Part shown: piece by piece, positions 1-10,143 of the stretch
Position numbering within the stretch: position 1 is the first letter of the stretch
Layout of the letters: every line of letters starts with the position of its first letter
Assembly (NCBI RefSeq): GCF_014698735.1
Contig: NZ_JACJTQ010000001.1
Span: forward strand, 310,001 to 374,000
DNA from: Anabaena catenula FACHB-362
GTDB taxonomy: Bacteria > Cyanobacteriota > Cyanobacteriia > Cyanobacteriales > Nostocaceae
DNA: 64,000 bases
Reading direction: 5' to 3'
Notes under the pieces: model-generated
Told to the model about the DNA's origin: nothing
Seen by the model: only the letters and a program-made list of their open reading frames with translations
Databases searched by the model: none
Position numbers and translations under genes: made by a program

Positions 1-172
1 CATAACTGGAACAAGCAAAAACTATCTTGTAATTTTCTGTGGGATCTAAAATGCAAAAATTATTTTTATCGTCACCAAGCAACATCAAAATATAGGGTGG
101 TACGGAGGTAGGGTCAACCCATATTTCTGTAAACTGCCAGTTATTGGCTAGGTCGGGTGCGGGGAATGACAT
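1..172 (-). CDS. Partial hypothetical protein (C-terminus outside window)
   Basis: An open frame runs from an ATG at 172 leftwards through position 1 without a stop, giving at least 57 residues (MSFPAPDLANNWQF at the start). A GGAG Shine-Dalgarno-like stretch lies about ten bases upstream of the ATG, which supports this start. The visible part is acidic and aromatic-rich with no transmembrane segment or motif that I recognise. The 3' end lies outside the window, so length and function cannot be judged. It resembles the small single-domain hypothetical proteins common in filamentous cyanobacteria. It is on the same strand as the next gene but separated from it by almost 400 bases, so it is probably transcribed separately. 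Confidence 0.5.
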   Translation of the reverse strand, partial: MSFPAPDLANNWQFTEIWVDPTSVPPYILMLLGDDKNNFCILDPTENYKIVFACSSY

Positions 173-360
173 GATATCTATCTCCAGTGACTTTTATTTC
201 ACCATAATGCAGAGGAATTTGACTGCCATTAATATCTATTCCACTCATTTAATTAGTTACAGTTCTTTATCCTTAATTCTATAACTAAATTGCGATCGCT
301 ACTTATACCATTTCTTTGTGAGCCAGCGCCAAATTTTTTGATCTTTTATTTCTTTCTTTG

Positions 361-422
361 CTACGCAACGCTACCGCGAACGCGTCCTTCGCGCCTTCTC
401 TTCGAGACGCTACGCGAACGCG
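361..422. repeat. GC-rich palindromic repeat cluster (Nostoc type)
   Basis: The stretch contains repeated cores such as GCTACGCGAACGCG and CTTCGCG arranged as overlapping inverted repeats. This type of short dispersed repeat is very common in Nostocales genomes. Related copies in this window are at 6210-6234 (between genes) and 37763-37813 (inside a coding region). Confidence 0.6.
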
Positions 423-504
423 GTTCGTTTCCTATCTAAATTTGGCGCATCTTCATAGAGAATTGGTATTAGAGCTTCGCTAACACTCTTTGTATGTTTT
501 TTAT

Positions 505-542
505 AAAAAATTAGGTTGGGTTAAGTCATAGCAAAACCCAAC
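505..542 (-). terminator. Candidate intrinsic terminator downstream of the 559-1821 gene
   Basis: On the minus strand an 8-bp stem (GTTGGGTT/AACCCAAC, 515-542, 12-base loop) follows the stop codon of the 420-residue gene by 16 bases. It is followed by CTAATTTTTT, a usable T-run. The same GTTGGGTT hairpin type recurs at 30010-30036, so it may also be a dispersed repeat used as a terminator. Confidence 0.5.
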
Positions 543-558
543 ACAGACATATAATTAA

Positions 559-1821
559 TTAACCAGGATGTTTAGCTGATTGTACTGACTTTAAAATCCC
601 AGATTGTAACTCATCAATTGATGCCATGATACCATTTGCAGGGTTTTCAAGTAGTGAAGTCTTGACTTCATGTAAATACTCTAAAATTGAGTTTCGTAAA
701 ATTGGTCTATTAACACTTACGGTGTTATTGTAATCCCACAAATCCCAAATTATGATACCTATACCAACAATAGGATCTAAAAGTTCTGCGCCTATCTTAC
801 CAGCGATAGCACCACCAGTTTTTGCAGCAATTTTTGCGCCAGCTTTACCCGCAAACTTAGCAGCAATTTGACTTCCAATCTTTACCCCCATAGGAATTGC
901 TGCTTTAACAAATAAGTAGCTACCTCCACCTACTAATGTTTTAAGTGTTAGGTTAGAAATAACCCCTTCACTTTCACTAATTGTAATGGCAATCTCATTG
1001 AGATAACGCTCCCATTGTCCTTGAGGTATATTGTAACTACTTTCAATGCTAGAAATATTTTTTTCTAATTGAGAGACATACACCTTTACTGTATCAGTTG
1101 TTATCCTCTCAAGTGCAAATTGAGCAATTTTAGGTTTGAGTACACGCTTGGCAAATTCTAGTTGAAAATCCTCAGTTATTTTCTCTGCTACTACTTGATC
1201 TGGAGATGGTTTATCGCTATCTACCCAATGAGTTACAGCAGAAGAAGCCCAAACAAAAGGAACGCTGAATTCAAGCTTTTTCTGATTGAAGTAATTAAAA
1301 TACCAATCTAAAAAACTCTCATCAACATTAATCATCAATTCATCAACCCAATCATCTAATTTTGCTGATGCAAAATTTTCAGCAGTAGTATTTGCATTTT
1401 TGATAGCAGCTACAATGGACTCATCAACTTTGTTCCAGTCAGATTGTTTATCAATAATTACTCTCGCAGGTTTACTATTACCCGAAGTCGCTATATCTTG
1501 ATGGTAGGAATTTGCTATAAAGCCTCTACCTAATAGTGGGATAATAACAACGACAATTATAATAGCCCATAGATAAGGACTTATCGTCTTGATAAACTGA
1601 CTCAAAGCTCTAATTCTGTCAGTCTTAGCGACATAGGTAGCTGTATTATCTGCTCCTATTTCTGGATTTTGTAGGGTTTTTTGTTCTAATATTACGGACT
1701 CCTGAGCAGATTTAGATTCTAATTTATCAACTATCTGAGAAGTTTCCTCAGTTTTTTGTTGTGATATCACGGAATTATGAGTAGATTCAAACTCTGAATC
1801 CTGTTGTTGATCTTCTTTCAC
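559..1821 (-). CDS. Unrecognised single-pass/hairpin membrane protein, 420 aa
   Basis: I do not recognise a named family. The first ~60 residues are polar, rich in Q, E and S and likely disordered. A hydrophobic helix follows at about residues 83-105 (YLWAIIIVVVIIPLLG). The middle, ~130-290, is a soluble, mostly helical region. Residues ~295-360 form a Gly/Ala-rich amphipathic-hydrophobic stretch with repeated GxxxG/AxxxG spacing (AGKAGAKIAAKTGGAIAGKIG), ending in a second hydrophobic segment (VGIGIIIWDLWDY). A charged C-terminal tail of about 60 residues follows. The glycine-zipper stretch suggests membrane insertion or helix packing, but this is inference. The start is an ATG at 1821. A hairpin with a T-run follows the stop. 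It appears to be a single-gene transcription unit lying downstream of the chlN terminator. Confidence 0.65.
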   Translation of the reverse strand: MKEDQQQDSEFESTHNSVISQQKTEETSQIVDKLESKSAQESVILEQKTLQNPEIGADNTATYVAKTDRIRALSQFIKTISPYLWAIIIVVVIIPLLGRGFIANSYHQDIATSGNSKPARVIIDKQSDWNKVDESIVAAIKNANTTAENFASAKLDDWVDELMINVDESFLDWYFNYFNQKKLEFSVPFVWASSAVTHWVDSDKPSPDQVVAEKITEDFQLEFAKRVLKPKIAQFALERITTDTVKVYVSQLEKNISSIESSYNIPQGQWERYLNEIAITISESEGVISNLTLKTLVGGGSYLFVKAAIPMGVKIGSQIAAKFAGKAGAKIAAKTGGAIAGKIGAELLDPIVGIGIIIWDLWDYNNTVSVNRPILRNSILEYLHEVKTSLLENPANGIMASIDELQSGILKSVQSAKHPG

Positions 1822-1919
1822 AGCTATTTAATGGGTAAATTACTCTTAGAATCAAAAATAATTGAATATAAGCACAATTTAAACAGTATATTTACTTAAG
1901 ACTAATCCACCAACTCTAA

Positions 1920-1954
1920 CATCCCTCTCCGCGCCTCTGCGTCTCTGCGTGAGA
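1920..1954. repeat. Short dispersed repeat (CTCTGCGCCTCTGCG type)
   Basis: A pyrimidine-rich stretch built from CCTCTGCG and TCTCTGCG units lies just beyond the chlN terminator. A similar sequence occurs at about 58840-58876 upstream of the last NRPS gene. Repeats of this kind are scattered between genes in filamentous cyanobacteria. Confidence 0.4.
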
Positions 1955-1957
1955 AAA

Positions 1958-1989
1958 CAAAAAAAAGGACGAACTAAAAAGCCCGTCCT
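1958..1989 (-). terminator. Intrinsic terminator of chlN
   Basis: Reading on the minus strand after the chlN stop, a 6-bp GC-rich stem (AGGACG/CGTCCT, 1966-1971 and 1984-1989) with a 12-base loop is followed at once by a run of eight or more T. This is a textbook Rho-independent terminator at the end of the chlL-DUF5331-chlN transcription unit. Confidence 0.8.
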
Positions 1990-2007
1990 AAAAATTACCA
2001 AAAAAAT

Positions 2008-3426
<1,419 letters not shown>

Positions 3427-3448
3427 TTAATTTTTAAAGCTTGTAAGC

Positions 3449-3533
3449 CAGTGAACAATGAACAGTTATCAGTTATCAGTTATTAACCTGTTTCCTGATA
3501 ACTGTTGCCTGTTTACTAATAACTGTTCACTGA
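3449..3533. repeat. Inverted repeat between chlN and the DUF5331 gene
   Basis: Repeated CAGTTATCAG units on the left face AATAACTG/CTGATAACTG units on the right. The outer arms CAGTGAAC and GTTCACTG pair exactly. The 85-bp stretch can therefore fold into a long imperfect hairpin in the transcript between DUF5331 and chlN. This is a common type of Nostocales repeat and may affect read-through or stability, though there is no direct evidence for this. Confidence 0.6.
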
Positions 3534-3534
3534 T

Positions 3535-4305
3535 TTAAGAATTGGGGAACAGACGAGCCATTTCTGATTCATCAAAAACCTCAGATGGCAGTTCTTCCCC
3601 CAACAGGTCGTTATTTTCTTCACCCTCTTCCAGGGATGTTTCATCTCCCCAGACATCGGATAACACGTCTCTAAAGGCACTCTCATCAGGTGGATTTAGA
3701 TCATCGCTGTCTTCGATGAGAGTCATGGAATCAAAGGAAATCTCACCAAACGCATCCTCAGCTTCTAAACTGGATGTTGGTTCGGACTCCTCTGAGAGAT
3801 TGTTGCTAGATGAGTACATATCATCTAAGCCTTCTTCATTTTCCAGTGACTCATCTTCTACCCAAGATTCTTCAGTGTCCTCTACGATTGTGAACTCTTG
3901 AGAAATCGCCACCTCTCCAAAACCATTGAGATCATCCTCTTCTAATGGTTCTTCCTCAGCGGTATCGTCAGTAACCACAGCTGACCCATTTGAGTAAAAC
4001 GGTGGTTCTACAGTGGGACTGAAGCGATTACCAAGCACGATATCTGGGTCAAAATTCAACTCCAGTACTTCAATCAGAGTGTCAGCGTCTGGATTTAGCT
4101 TGGCAAAAGGAAGCATTAACTGAGCTAGTTTGGGTTCTAGCGCATTTACTACTCCCAGGATGAGGTAAGAAGATGGTCGCTTTCCTCCATCAGGGGTGTA
4201 AACCGATTCCACCGCCATTTGCAGGGTAATCCAATCACGATTAACTTGAAAGAATTGCAACCACTTTTGTTTGAGCGTGTCCGTAAAATTATCAAAGAAA
4301 GCCAT
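3535..4305 (-). CDS. DUF5331 family acidic protein between chlL and chlN
   Basis: The N-terminal ~110 residues form a compact domain (MAFFDNFTDTLKQKWLQFFQVN, then a GKRPSSYLILGVVNALEP segment) that matches the cyanobacterial DUF5331 family. The rest (~110-256) is strongly acidic, low in complexity and probably disordered. I chose the ATG at 4305 because a GGAGGAG Shine-Dalgarno lies five bases upstream. The ATG at 4317 sits directly on that site and would add only four residues. It lies about 30 bases downstream of chlL and about 120 upstream of chlN, all on one strand, so it is probably co-transcribed with the protochlorophyllide reductase genes. Function is unknown. A role in DPOR assembly or regulation is only a guess from position. 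Confidence 0.8.
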   Translation of the reverse strand: MAFFDNFTDTLKQKWLQFFQVNRDWITLQMAVESVYTPDGGKRPSSYLILGVVNALEPKLAQLMLPFAKLNPDADTLIEVLELNFDPDIVLGNRFSPTVEPPFYSNGSAVVTDDTAEEEPLEEDDLNGFGEVAISQEFTIVEDTEESWVEDESLENEEGLDDMYSSSNNLSEESEPTSSLEAEDAFGEISFDSMTLIEDSDDLNPPDESAFRDVLSDVWGDETSLEEGEENNDLLGEELPSEVFDESEMARLFPNS

Positions 4306-4335
4306 ATACTCCTCCATCCTGAGAGGTAAAATGTT

Positions 4336-5202
4336 TTATACAATCATCAAGTCTAATTCCTCTTCTGCATTAGTGGCTTGTGGTTTACTCGGATTTAGAT
4401 AAAAATCTGACAACAAAGAGAAAAGTTCTCTGTCTGGTGCATCGTTAGGAACGACACCTTCAGGACGCGCTAATATTTGGTCAGCGATGCTTAGGTAATA
4501 GTCGCAAACATAGTCCAGTGAAGGATCTGACTCTGCCATTTCAAACAGAGTTTTGCCTTTGACGCGGGAAACACGGATATCTTCAATTAGAGGTAATACT
4601 TCCAAAACTGGCATTGGTACTGCTTCGATGTATTTTTCAATCAAGTCGCGCTTGACAGTACGATTACCGATTAACCCAGCTAAACGCAGTGGGTGAGTCC
4701 GTGCTTTCTCGCGGACTGAAGCGGCTATTCGGTTGGCAGCAAATAAAGCATCAAAGCCGTTATCAGTAACAATCAGGCAGTAGTCTGCGTAGTTGAGAGG
4801 TGCTGCAAAACCGCCACAGACAACGTCACCAAGAACGTCAAATAAAATTACATCATACTCATCAAAGGCATTTAATTCTTTGAGTAGTTTTACAGTTTCG
4901 CCAACTACATAACCACCACAGCCTGCCCCAGCTGGTGGTCCACCTGCCTCTACGCAATCAACCCCACCATAGCCTTTATAAATTACATCTTCAGGCCAGA
5001 CATCTTCGTAGTGATAGTCCTTTTCTTGCAGGGTGTCGATAATTGTGGGAATCAAAAACCCGGTCAGTGTGAAGGTGCTGTCGTGTTTTGGGTCACAGCC
5101 AATTTGCAGTACTTTTTTACCGCGTTTGGCTAGCGCCACTGAGATGTTGCAGCTAGTTGTCGATTTGCCGATTCCACCTTTTCCGTAAACTGCTAGTTTC
5201 AC
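4336..5202 (-). CDS. chlL: Light-independent protochlorophyllide reductase iron-sulfur ATP-binding protein L
   Basis: ChlL is the NifH-like ATPase that passes electrons from ferredoxin to ChlN/ChlB. The P-loop GKGGIGKS is at residues 7-14. The bridging 4Fe-4S cysteines of the dimer are C95 (GAGCGGY) and C129 (GDVVCGG). The switch motifs also match the family. The frame stays open upstream to 5232, but I place the start at the GTG at 5202: the protein is then 288 residues, the usual ChlL length, begins at the conserved KLAVYGKGG, and has AAGAGG nine bases upstream. The longer reading ([10 protein letters not shown] added) would place that Shine-Dalgarno inside the gene. It is the first gene of the chlL-DUF5331-chlN unit. 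Confidence 0.96.
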   Translation of the reverse strand: MKLAVYGKGGIGKSTTSCNISVALAKRGKKVLQIGCDPKHDSTFTLTGFLIPTIIDTLQEKDYHYEDVWPEDVIYKGYGGVDCVEAGGPPAGAGCGGYVVGETVKLLKELNAFDEYDVILFDVLGDVVCGGFAAPLNYADYCLIVTDNGFDALFAANRIAASVREKARTHPLRLAGLIGNRTVKRDLIEKYIEAVPMPVLEVLPLIEDIRVSRVKGKTLFEMAESDPSLDYVCDYYLSIADQILARPEGVVPNDAPDRELFSLLSDFYLNPSKPQATNAEEELDLMIV

Positions 5203-5804
5203 TTTTGTTTGCCTCTTATAGTTTCTTTTCAAACTCGCGGCTCAAACATTGGCGCTTCACCTAGCTTGGTTCGGCGATGTGTGAGGTCTGTGAATGTCAT
5301 TATTCTGCAAATTAACTAGAAAGGAAAGGGTCTGATAATCTGTAATTTGGCTTAAATAAGATTTATAAATTTTATATTTAAGTAAATTTATATTTTTATC
5401 TATATAAAACCAAAAAATGCCTATTTTAAATTTTATATGCAATTTTAAATCACTTTTTATATAAAAATAGTTACAAAAGACAAAAAACAAATATCGCTGG
5501 TTAATAATAGGTTGCATAGGATTTGCTTATGCTTTTGCCACCAAATTAGCCAGCAGATATGCGGTTTATAAATCAGAAGAGAAGTCTTGTCAGTCCTATG
5601 GTGGGAATAGCCATCTTAACTTTGGCTAGAAGATATTTGGGGAATTTTGGGTAAAATCTTCAAGACAATCTGATAGAGTTTGATGAGGGATGTTTACGGC
5701 TGACTACTATCTGATAATTTTTACTTGTAAATAATTATTAAAGTTGAAAATATCTGTTCTTAAATCAAGAGAATTATGACATTAATAAATTTATTGTATA
5801 AATA
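5203..5804. other. AT-rich leader/promoter region of chlL
   Basis: About 600 bases with no convincing gene. The part from 5330 to 5510 is very AT-rich, so any long frame there has biased, improbable composition. It presumably holds the chlL promoter and 5' leader. I could not single out promoter boxes or a folded RNA element. Confidence 0.4.
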
Positions 5805-6053
5805 TTAATTTTCATTAATAGCTTTGATTTCTTGCAATGTTTGCCAGCCAGCGTGCCACTGAGAATTATCTTGTAATAATTTAGCATTGAGCCAAAAGCG
5901 AACTTGAGGGTCACAAGCAGCAACCATTTCCGCATATACCCATTTACCCTGATTTTTCCGATTAACAACTTGAAAATGTCGCCAACCATCAACTTTTTGC
6001 TGTGCTGTCCATTTGGAACCAAGTAAATAAGGAAATTTCTGTTTTTTAGGCAT
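5805..6053 (-). CDS. TIGR02450 family Trp-rich protein
   Basis: An 82-residue protein with the pattern of the TIGR02450 Trp-rich family: LLGSKWTA near the start, then GWRHFQV, KWVYAEMVAACD and FWLNAKLL. Several conserved tryptophans are spaced through the chain. The family has no established function. It is found in cyanobacteria and marine proteobacteria. The start is the ATG at 6053. A longer reading to a TTG at 6083 adds ten residues that do not look like the family. There is no transmembrane segment. Confidence 0.85.
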   Translation of the reverse strand: MPKKQKFPYLLGSKWTAQQKVDGWRHFQVVNRKNQGKWVYAEMVAACDPQVRFWLNAKLLQDNSQWHAGWQTLQEIKAINEN

Positions 6054-6209
6054 TTTTTCAGTTAATTCAGTGAACAAGAACAAAAGAATCTCATACCCCT
6101 AAGCTAATCCGCCTTTAAGTTGCATAATCCCTAGCCTCAGAAAAACACGGAGATGCAATTTGAATGATTATTAGCTTACCTAGGGACTTGCAAATCAAAA
6201 ATATCACAA

Positions 6210-6271
6210 TCCCTACGGGACGCTACGCGAACGGTTTTAATTTTGAATTTTGAATTTTGAATTTTTAATTT
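6210..6271. repeat. Palindromic repeat followed by a TTTTGAA tandem repeat
   Basis: CCCTACGGGACGCTACGCGAACGG at 6210-6234 is a GC-rich Nostocales palindromic repeat. It abuts four to five tandem copies of the heptamer TTTTGAA/TTTTTAA at 6235-6271. The heptamer array runs into the 3' end of the next gene, so the last codons of that gene lie in repeat DNA. Confidence 0.7.
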
Positions 6272-6642
6272 GATATCAAGTCAGCATTACGGTTAAAAGT
6301 CTGACAATTTAATTTTCCATCTTGCTGAATACATAGAGAAAAGTATTGGATCTGCCGCCAACAGCCGTAAATATTGTTAATAATTTTGCGCTTTTTCTTG
6401 GAAAGGCGTTGACGGACAATTTCATTAGGGCAAAGTATTTCTAAAGTACCTGTACCATCTTCATCATTGACAACACGAAACAAGCAGTCTTGTAACATAG
6501 CACGAGTACTGCTGTCAAAAAAGCGTTTAAACCGCTGTAGCTTTTCTCCTTCAGTCATTTTGCTAACGGGATTCATTGTAGTAAATAAATCCTCATTTTC
6601 TATGTCGAAGTCATCATCCTCAAAGTCGTAGGGGTTAATCAT
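6265..6642 (-). CDS. Hypothetical cyanobacterial protein, 125 aa
   Basis: A soluble protein with a very acidic N-terminus (PYDFEDDDFDIENEDLF) followed by a globular part with a helical stretch (MTEGEKLQRFKRFFDSS), a central LEILCPNEIVRQRLSKKKRKII segment and four cysteines. I recognise no named family or catalytic motif. The ATG at 6642 is the first plausible start. The next in-frame ATG, at residue 23, would remove the acidic lead. The final residues overlap a heptamer repeat. It is the last of the minus-strand series before the divergent clpB gene. Confidence 0.65.
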   Translation of the reverse strand: MINPYDFEDDDFDIENEDLFTTMNPVSKMTEGEKLQRFKRFFDSSTRAMLQDCLFRVVNDEDGTGTLEILCPNEIVRQRLSKKKRKIINNIYGCWRQIQYFSLCIQQDGKLNCQTFNRNADLISN

Positions 6643-7009
6643 CTTCAGTATCCACTAAGTACCTTGGCATAATTAAATATAAAACTTTGTTTCTTTTCCT
6701 TTTCCCTACCAGGGGATAGGCTTTGACTCTCTCTTAGCTAAGTAGGGTGAAATAACCAAAATGTGTGAATAAAAGTAAATAAGGCTCAAACCCTTTTCCC
6801 TTTGCTCCCTGCTCCCTGCTCCCCTGCCTTGCCACAACGATAATTATTCACACCAACCTACTTACCGGGGTAAAATTTCCGTCTATAAACCTAAGTTTGT
6901 TGATAACACTACTTTATCAGGATGTGAAGACCGATCCTGGTAAGGGCTTTGGTGTTTTTACAATGACGATATTAGAGACTGCCGCTGAAGTAGTTTATCA
7001 AAAAAGCCT
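6643..7009. other. Divergent promoter region upstream of clpB, with tandem repeat
   Basis: A stretch of 367 bases between divergent genes. It contains a CTCCCTG tandem repeat at about 6801-6828 and otherwise plain AT-rich DNA. I saw no clear CIRCE-type inverted repeat (TTAGCACTC-N9-GAGTGCTAA) upstream of clpB. Promoter elements could not be assigned. Confidence 0.4.
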
Positions 7010-9628
7010 ATGCAACCTACTAATCCTAACCAATTTACAGAAAAAGCCTGGGAAGCGATCGCTCATACCCCTGATGTCGTCAAGCAATACCAGCAACAGC
7101 AGCTAGAAAGTGAACACCTAATGAAAGCGCTGCTAGAACAAGATGGACTAACTACCCCGATTTTAAGTAAAGCAGGTGTCAACCTCCAAAAACTGCGCGA
7201 TCGCACTGACCAATTTATTCTGCGTCAGCCCAAAGTATCAGGTAGCAGCACTTCTGTATACTTAGGTAAAAGCTTAGACACACTGTTGGACAGGGCTGAT
7301 GCATATCGTAAAGAATTTAAAGACGAGTATATTTCCGTTGAACACTTATTGCTAGGTTACGCCAAAGATGACCGCTTTGGCAAAAGTCTATTCCAAGAAT
7401 TTGGTTTAGAAGAAAGCAAATTAAAGAATATCATTAAACAAATTCGGGGGAGCCAGAAAGTGACAGATCAAAGTCCAGAAGGGAAATATCAATCACTGGA
7501 AAAATATGGGCGTGACTTGACAGATGCAGCACGCAAAGGTCAATTAGATCCAGTAATTGGGCGTGATGATGAAATTCGCCGTACCATCCAAATTCTCTCC
7601 CGTCGGACTAAAAATAATCCGGTGTTAATTGGTGAACCCGGTGTTGGTAAAACCGCCATTGCCGAAGGTTTAGCACAGCGGATAGTGGCTGGTGATGTTC
7701 CTCAGTCTCTTAAAGATAGGACATTAATTAGTTTAGATATGGGGGCTTTAATTGCCGGAGCAAAATTCCGAGGTGAATTTGAAGAACGCCTGAAAGCAGT
7801 ATTAAAAGAAGTTACTGATTCTGGTGGAAATATAGTTTTATTTATCGACGAAATTCATACCGTTGTCGGTGCAGGTGCAACCCAAGGCGCTATGGATGCG
7901 GGAAACTTGTTAAAACCAATGTTAGCGCGGGGAGAATTGCGTTGTATTGGGGCGACAACTTTGGATGAATATCGTAAGCACATCGAAAAAGATGCGGCTT
8001 TAGAAAGACGCTTCCAACAAGTTTATGTAGATCAACCCACTGTAGAAGATACAGTTTCGATTCTGCGGGGTTTGAGAGAACGCTATGAAAACCACCACGG
8101 GGTAAAGATTTCTGATAGTGCGTTGGTTGCAGCTGCCACATTATCTAGTCGTTATATTAGCGATCGCTTTTTACCAGACAAAGCCATCGACTTAGTAGAC
8201 GAAGCCGCAGCTAGGCTGAAAATGGAGATTACCTCCAAACCCGAAGAACTTGACGAAATCGACCGCAAGATTTTACAACTGGAAATGGAAAAACTTTCCT
8301 TGCAAAAAGAAAGTGATGCCGCTTCCAGAGAACGCCTAGAACGACTAGAAAAAGAAATTGCTGACCTCAAAGAAGAACAAAGAACTTTGAGTACACAATG
8401 GCAATCGGAAAAAAGCATTATCGACAAAATTCAATCTGTGAAAAAAGAGATTGAAAAAGTTAATCTAGAAATCCAGCAAGCAAAAAGAGAGTATGACCTT
8501 AACCGCGCGGCTAAGTTGGAATACGGCGATTTAACGGATTTGCATCGCAAATTAGAAGATGCAGAAACCGAACTAGCAAACACCCAAGGAACTGGTAAAT
8601 CTTTGCTGCGAGAAGAAGTTACCGAATCGGATATCGCCGAAATTATTTCTAAGTGGACAGGAATTCCCATCAGCAAATTGGTAGAATCAGAAAAAGAAAA
8701 ACTGCTGCAATTAGAAGATGAACTCCACCACCGCGTTATTGGCCAATCTGAAGCAGTAACAGCGGTAGCAGATGCAATTCAACGTTCTCGCGCTGGACTT
8801 TCTGATCCTAATCGTCCCATTGCTAGTTTTATTTTCCTCGGTCCCACCGGTGTAGGTAAAACTGAATTAGCCAAAGCCCTGGCTGCATATATGTTCGACA
8901 CTGAAGAAGCTTTGGTGCGTATAGATATGTCAGAATATATGGAGAAACACACCGTTTCTCGGCTGATTGGTGCGCCTCCAGGATATGTGGGTTATGAAGA
9001 AGGAGGACAATTAACAGAAGCAATTCGCCGTCGTCCTTACGCTGTTATTCTTTTCGATGAAATCGAGAAAGCCCACCCCGATGTATTTAATGTCTTTCTG
9101 CAAATTCTGGATGATGGTCGCGTCACCGATGCCCAAGGGCGGACAGTAGACTTTAAGAATTGTATCATTATCATGACTAGTAACATCGGTTCCCAGTACA
9201 TTCTCGATGTCTCTGGTGATGATTCCCGTTATGATGAAATGCGTCATCGAGTCATGGAAGCAATGCGAAGTAGCTTCCGTCCTGAGTTTCTCAACCGAGT
9301 TGATGAATTTATTATTTTCCACAGTTTGCAAAAATTGGAATTACGGCAAATTGTCCAATTGCAAGTAGAAAGACTCAGAGAAAGATTGATCGACAGAAAA
9401 ATGTCCCTGCGACTCTCAGGCGCGGCACTTGACTTTTTGGCAGAAGTAGGGTATGATCCAGTTTTCGGAGCTAGACCACTGAAACGCGCAATTCAGCGAG
9501 AGTTAGAAACGCAAATTGCCAAAGCTATCTTACGCGGTGAATTCCACGACGGCGATACAATTTTTGTGGATGTTCAAAATGAACGTCTCGCTTTTAGTCG
9601 CTTACCAGTTGAGGTTTTTACCAGCTAA
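7010..9628 (+). CDS. clpB: ATP-dependent chaperone ClpB
   Basis: A hexameric disaggregase that works with DnaK to rescue aggregated proteins. Full length at 872 aa. An N-terminal Clp-N repeat domain covers residues ~1-150. AAA1 has Walker A GEPGVGKT at 208-215 and Walker B LFIDEIH. A coiled-coil middle domain of alternating K/E-rich helices spans ~410-530, and its presence separates ClpB from ClpC/ClpA. AAA2 has Walker A GPTGVGKT at 611-618 and Walker [13 protein letters not shown], and is followed by the C-terminal D2-small domain. The start ATG at 7010 gives the usual [15 protein letters not shown] beginning. It appears to be a single-gene unit ending in a hairpin at 9645-9671. Confidence 0.98.
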   Translation: MQPTNPNQFTEKAWEAIAHTPDVVKQYQQQQLESEHLMKALLEQDGLTTPILSKAGVNLQKLRDRTDQFILRQPKVSGSSTSVYLGKSLDTLLDRADAYRKEFKDEYISVEHLLLGYAKDDRFGKSLFQEFGLEESKLKNIIKQIRGSQKVTDQSPEGKYQSLEKYGRDLTDAARKGQLDPVIGRDDEIRRTIQILSRRTKNNPVLIGEPGVGKTAIAEGLAQRIVAGDVPQSLKDRTLISLDMGALIAGAKFRGEFEERLKAVLKEVTDSGGNIVLFIDEIHTVVGAGATQGAMDAGNLLKPMLARGELRCIGATTLDEYRKHIEKDAALERRFQQVYVDQPTVEDTVSILRGLRERYENHHGVKISDSALVAAATLSSRYISDRFLPDKAIDLVDEAAARLKMEITSKPEELDEIDRKILQLEMEKLSLQKESDAASRERLERLEKEIADLKEEQRTLSTQWQSEKSIIDKIQSVKKEIEKVNLEIQQAKREYDLNRAAKLEYGDLTDLHRKLEDAETELANTQGTGKSLLREEVTESDIAEIISKWTGIPISKLVESEKEKLLQLEDELHHRVIGQSEAVTAVADAIQRSRAGLSDPNRPIASFIFLGPTGVGKTELAKALAAYMFDTEEALVRIDMSEYMEKHTVSRLIGAPPGYVGYEEGGQLTEAIRRRPYAVILFDEIEKAHPDVFNVFLQILDDGRVTDAQGRTVDFKNCIIIMTSNIGSQYILDVSGDDSRYDEMRHRVMEAMRSSFRPEFLNRVDEFIIFHSLQKLELRQIVQLQVERLRERLIDRKMSLRLSGAALDFLAEVGYDPVFGARPLKRAIQRELETQIAKAILRGEFHDGDTIFVDVQNERLAFSRLPVEVFTS

Positions 9629-9644
9629 ATAAATCAAATTTATC

Positions 9645-9671
9645 AACCCGGTTGCTTAAAGCCATCGGGTT
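9645..9671 (+). terminator. Candidate terminator of clpB
   Basis: A 6-bp stem AACCCG/CGGGTT with a 15-base loop lies 17 bases after the clpB stop. It is followed by TGTTAAAATTTTT. The T-run is not immediate, so the strength is uncertain. Confidence 0.5.
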
Positions 9672-9697
9672 TGTTAAAATTTTTGACAAATTAAAAT

Positions 9698-9736
9698 AAT
9701 TCGTAATTCGTAATTCGTAATTCGTAATTCGTAATT
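9698..9736. repeat. AATTCGT heptamer tandem repeat
   Basis: Five and a half perfect copies of the heptamer AATTCGT stand in tandem in the clpB to Nif11 gap. Short tandemly repeated heptamers are a hallmark of heterocyst-forming cyanobacterial intergenic DNA. Confidence 0.9.
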
Positions 9737-9863
9737 AAGTTTTGTAATGGGGATTTAACCCCAACACAAAACTTGCCGATTATAGAACCGGGGGACTTAA
9801 ACCCACGGAACTAGTTAAAATTTTTTAAGTCTTGTGTTTAATAAAATTGCAAATATCTGAAAT

Positions 9864-10091
9864 ATGTCTTTAGAACAAGTTGAAAGCTTTTATGAGATGT
9901 TGAGTTCAGAACCAGAAATTTATAGACAATACCATAAAAATTGCTGTCAGCAAGGATTTTTTAGCAGTTGTCATTGGGATACCAAAAAAATTGTCAATTT
10001 TGCCGCAACTCTTGGCTACAGCTTTACGGAAGGTGAATTAGAGGATTTATTTTTTGCAAGTGAACCGATGAAACTAATTCGGAATTCTTAG
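9864..10091 (+). CDS. Nif11 domain-containing small protein
   Basis: A 75-residue protein whose N-terminal ~65 residues follow the Nif11 pattern (MSLEQVESFYEMLSSEPEI, then IVNFAATLGYSFTEGELEDL). In cyanobacteria the fold occurs both as stand-alone proteins of unknown role and as leaders of nitrile-hydratase-like/Nif11 RiPP precursors. Here there is no double-glycine cleavage site or Cys/Ser/Thr-rich core after the domain, and no modification enzyme or C39 peptidase transporter nearby, so a stand-alone protein is more likely. It has an unusual CC pair (NCCQQGFFSSCH). Its 3' end faces the next gene across a shared hairpin. Confidence 0.8.
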   Translation: MSLEQVESFYEMLSSEPEIYRQYHKNCCQQGFFSSCHWDTKKIVNFAATLGYSFTEGELEDLFFASEPMKLIRNS

Positions 10092-10102
10092 TAATTAAAA
10101 AA

Positions 10103-10125
10103 CGCTTTCCTCAGAGAAGAAAGCG
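10103..10125 (-). terminator. Terminator hairpin between convergent genes
   Basis: A 7-bp stem CGCTTTC/GAAAGCG with a 9-base loop lies between the convergent Nif11 and DUF924 genes. On the minus strand it is followed by TTTTTTAATTA, a proper T-run, so it mainly terminates the DUF924 gene. On the plus strand no T-run follows. Confidence 0.7.
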
Positions 10126-10143
10126 CCTGATGAGCAAACAATT

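Larger units (their letters stand above)
173..558. other. Intergenic region with palindromic GC-rich repeats
   Basis: No coding frame is supported here. It contains a HIP1 octamer (GCGATCGC) near 292-299, a cluster of GC-rich palindromic repeats at 361-422, and the terminator hairpin of the next gene at 515-542. Confidence 0.5.

Noticed and set aside
3542-3901. A serine-rich plus-strand frame of 119 codons
   Set aside because: It is the antisense shadow of the acidic, Glu/Asp/Ser-rich tail of the DUF5331 gene.
5257-5517. An 86-codon minus-strand frame upstream of chlL
   Set aside because: Its composition is just that of AT-rich DNA (I, K, Y, F, L and N), no Shine-Dalgarno is present and no family pattern is visible.
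6897-7106. A short plus-strand frame overlapping the clpB start
   Set aside because: It runs into the conserved N-terminus of ClpB in another frame and has no recognisable product.
9698-9736. Regular repeats that might look like a CRISPR or an iteron origin
   Set aside because: The unit is only 7 bp with no spacers and no replication or cas gene nearby. It is a typical cyanobacterial heptamer array.
9864-10091. Nif11-type RiPP precursor
   Set aside because: No double-glycine leader end, no core peptide after the Nif11 domain and no modifying or exporting enzyme in the neighbourhood.
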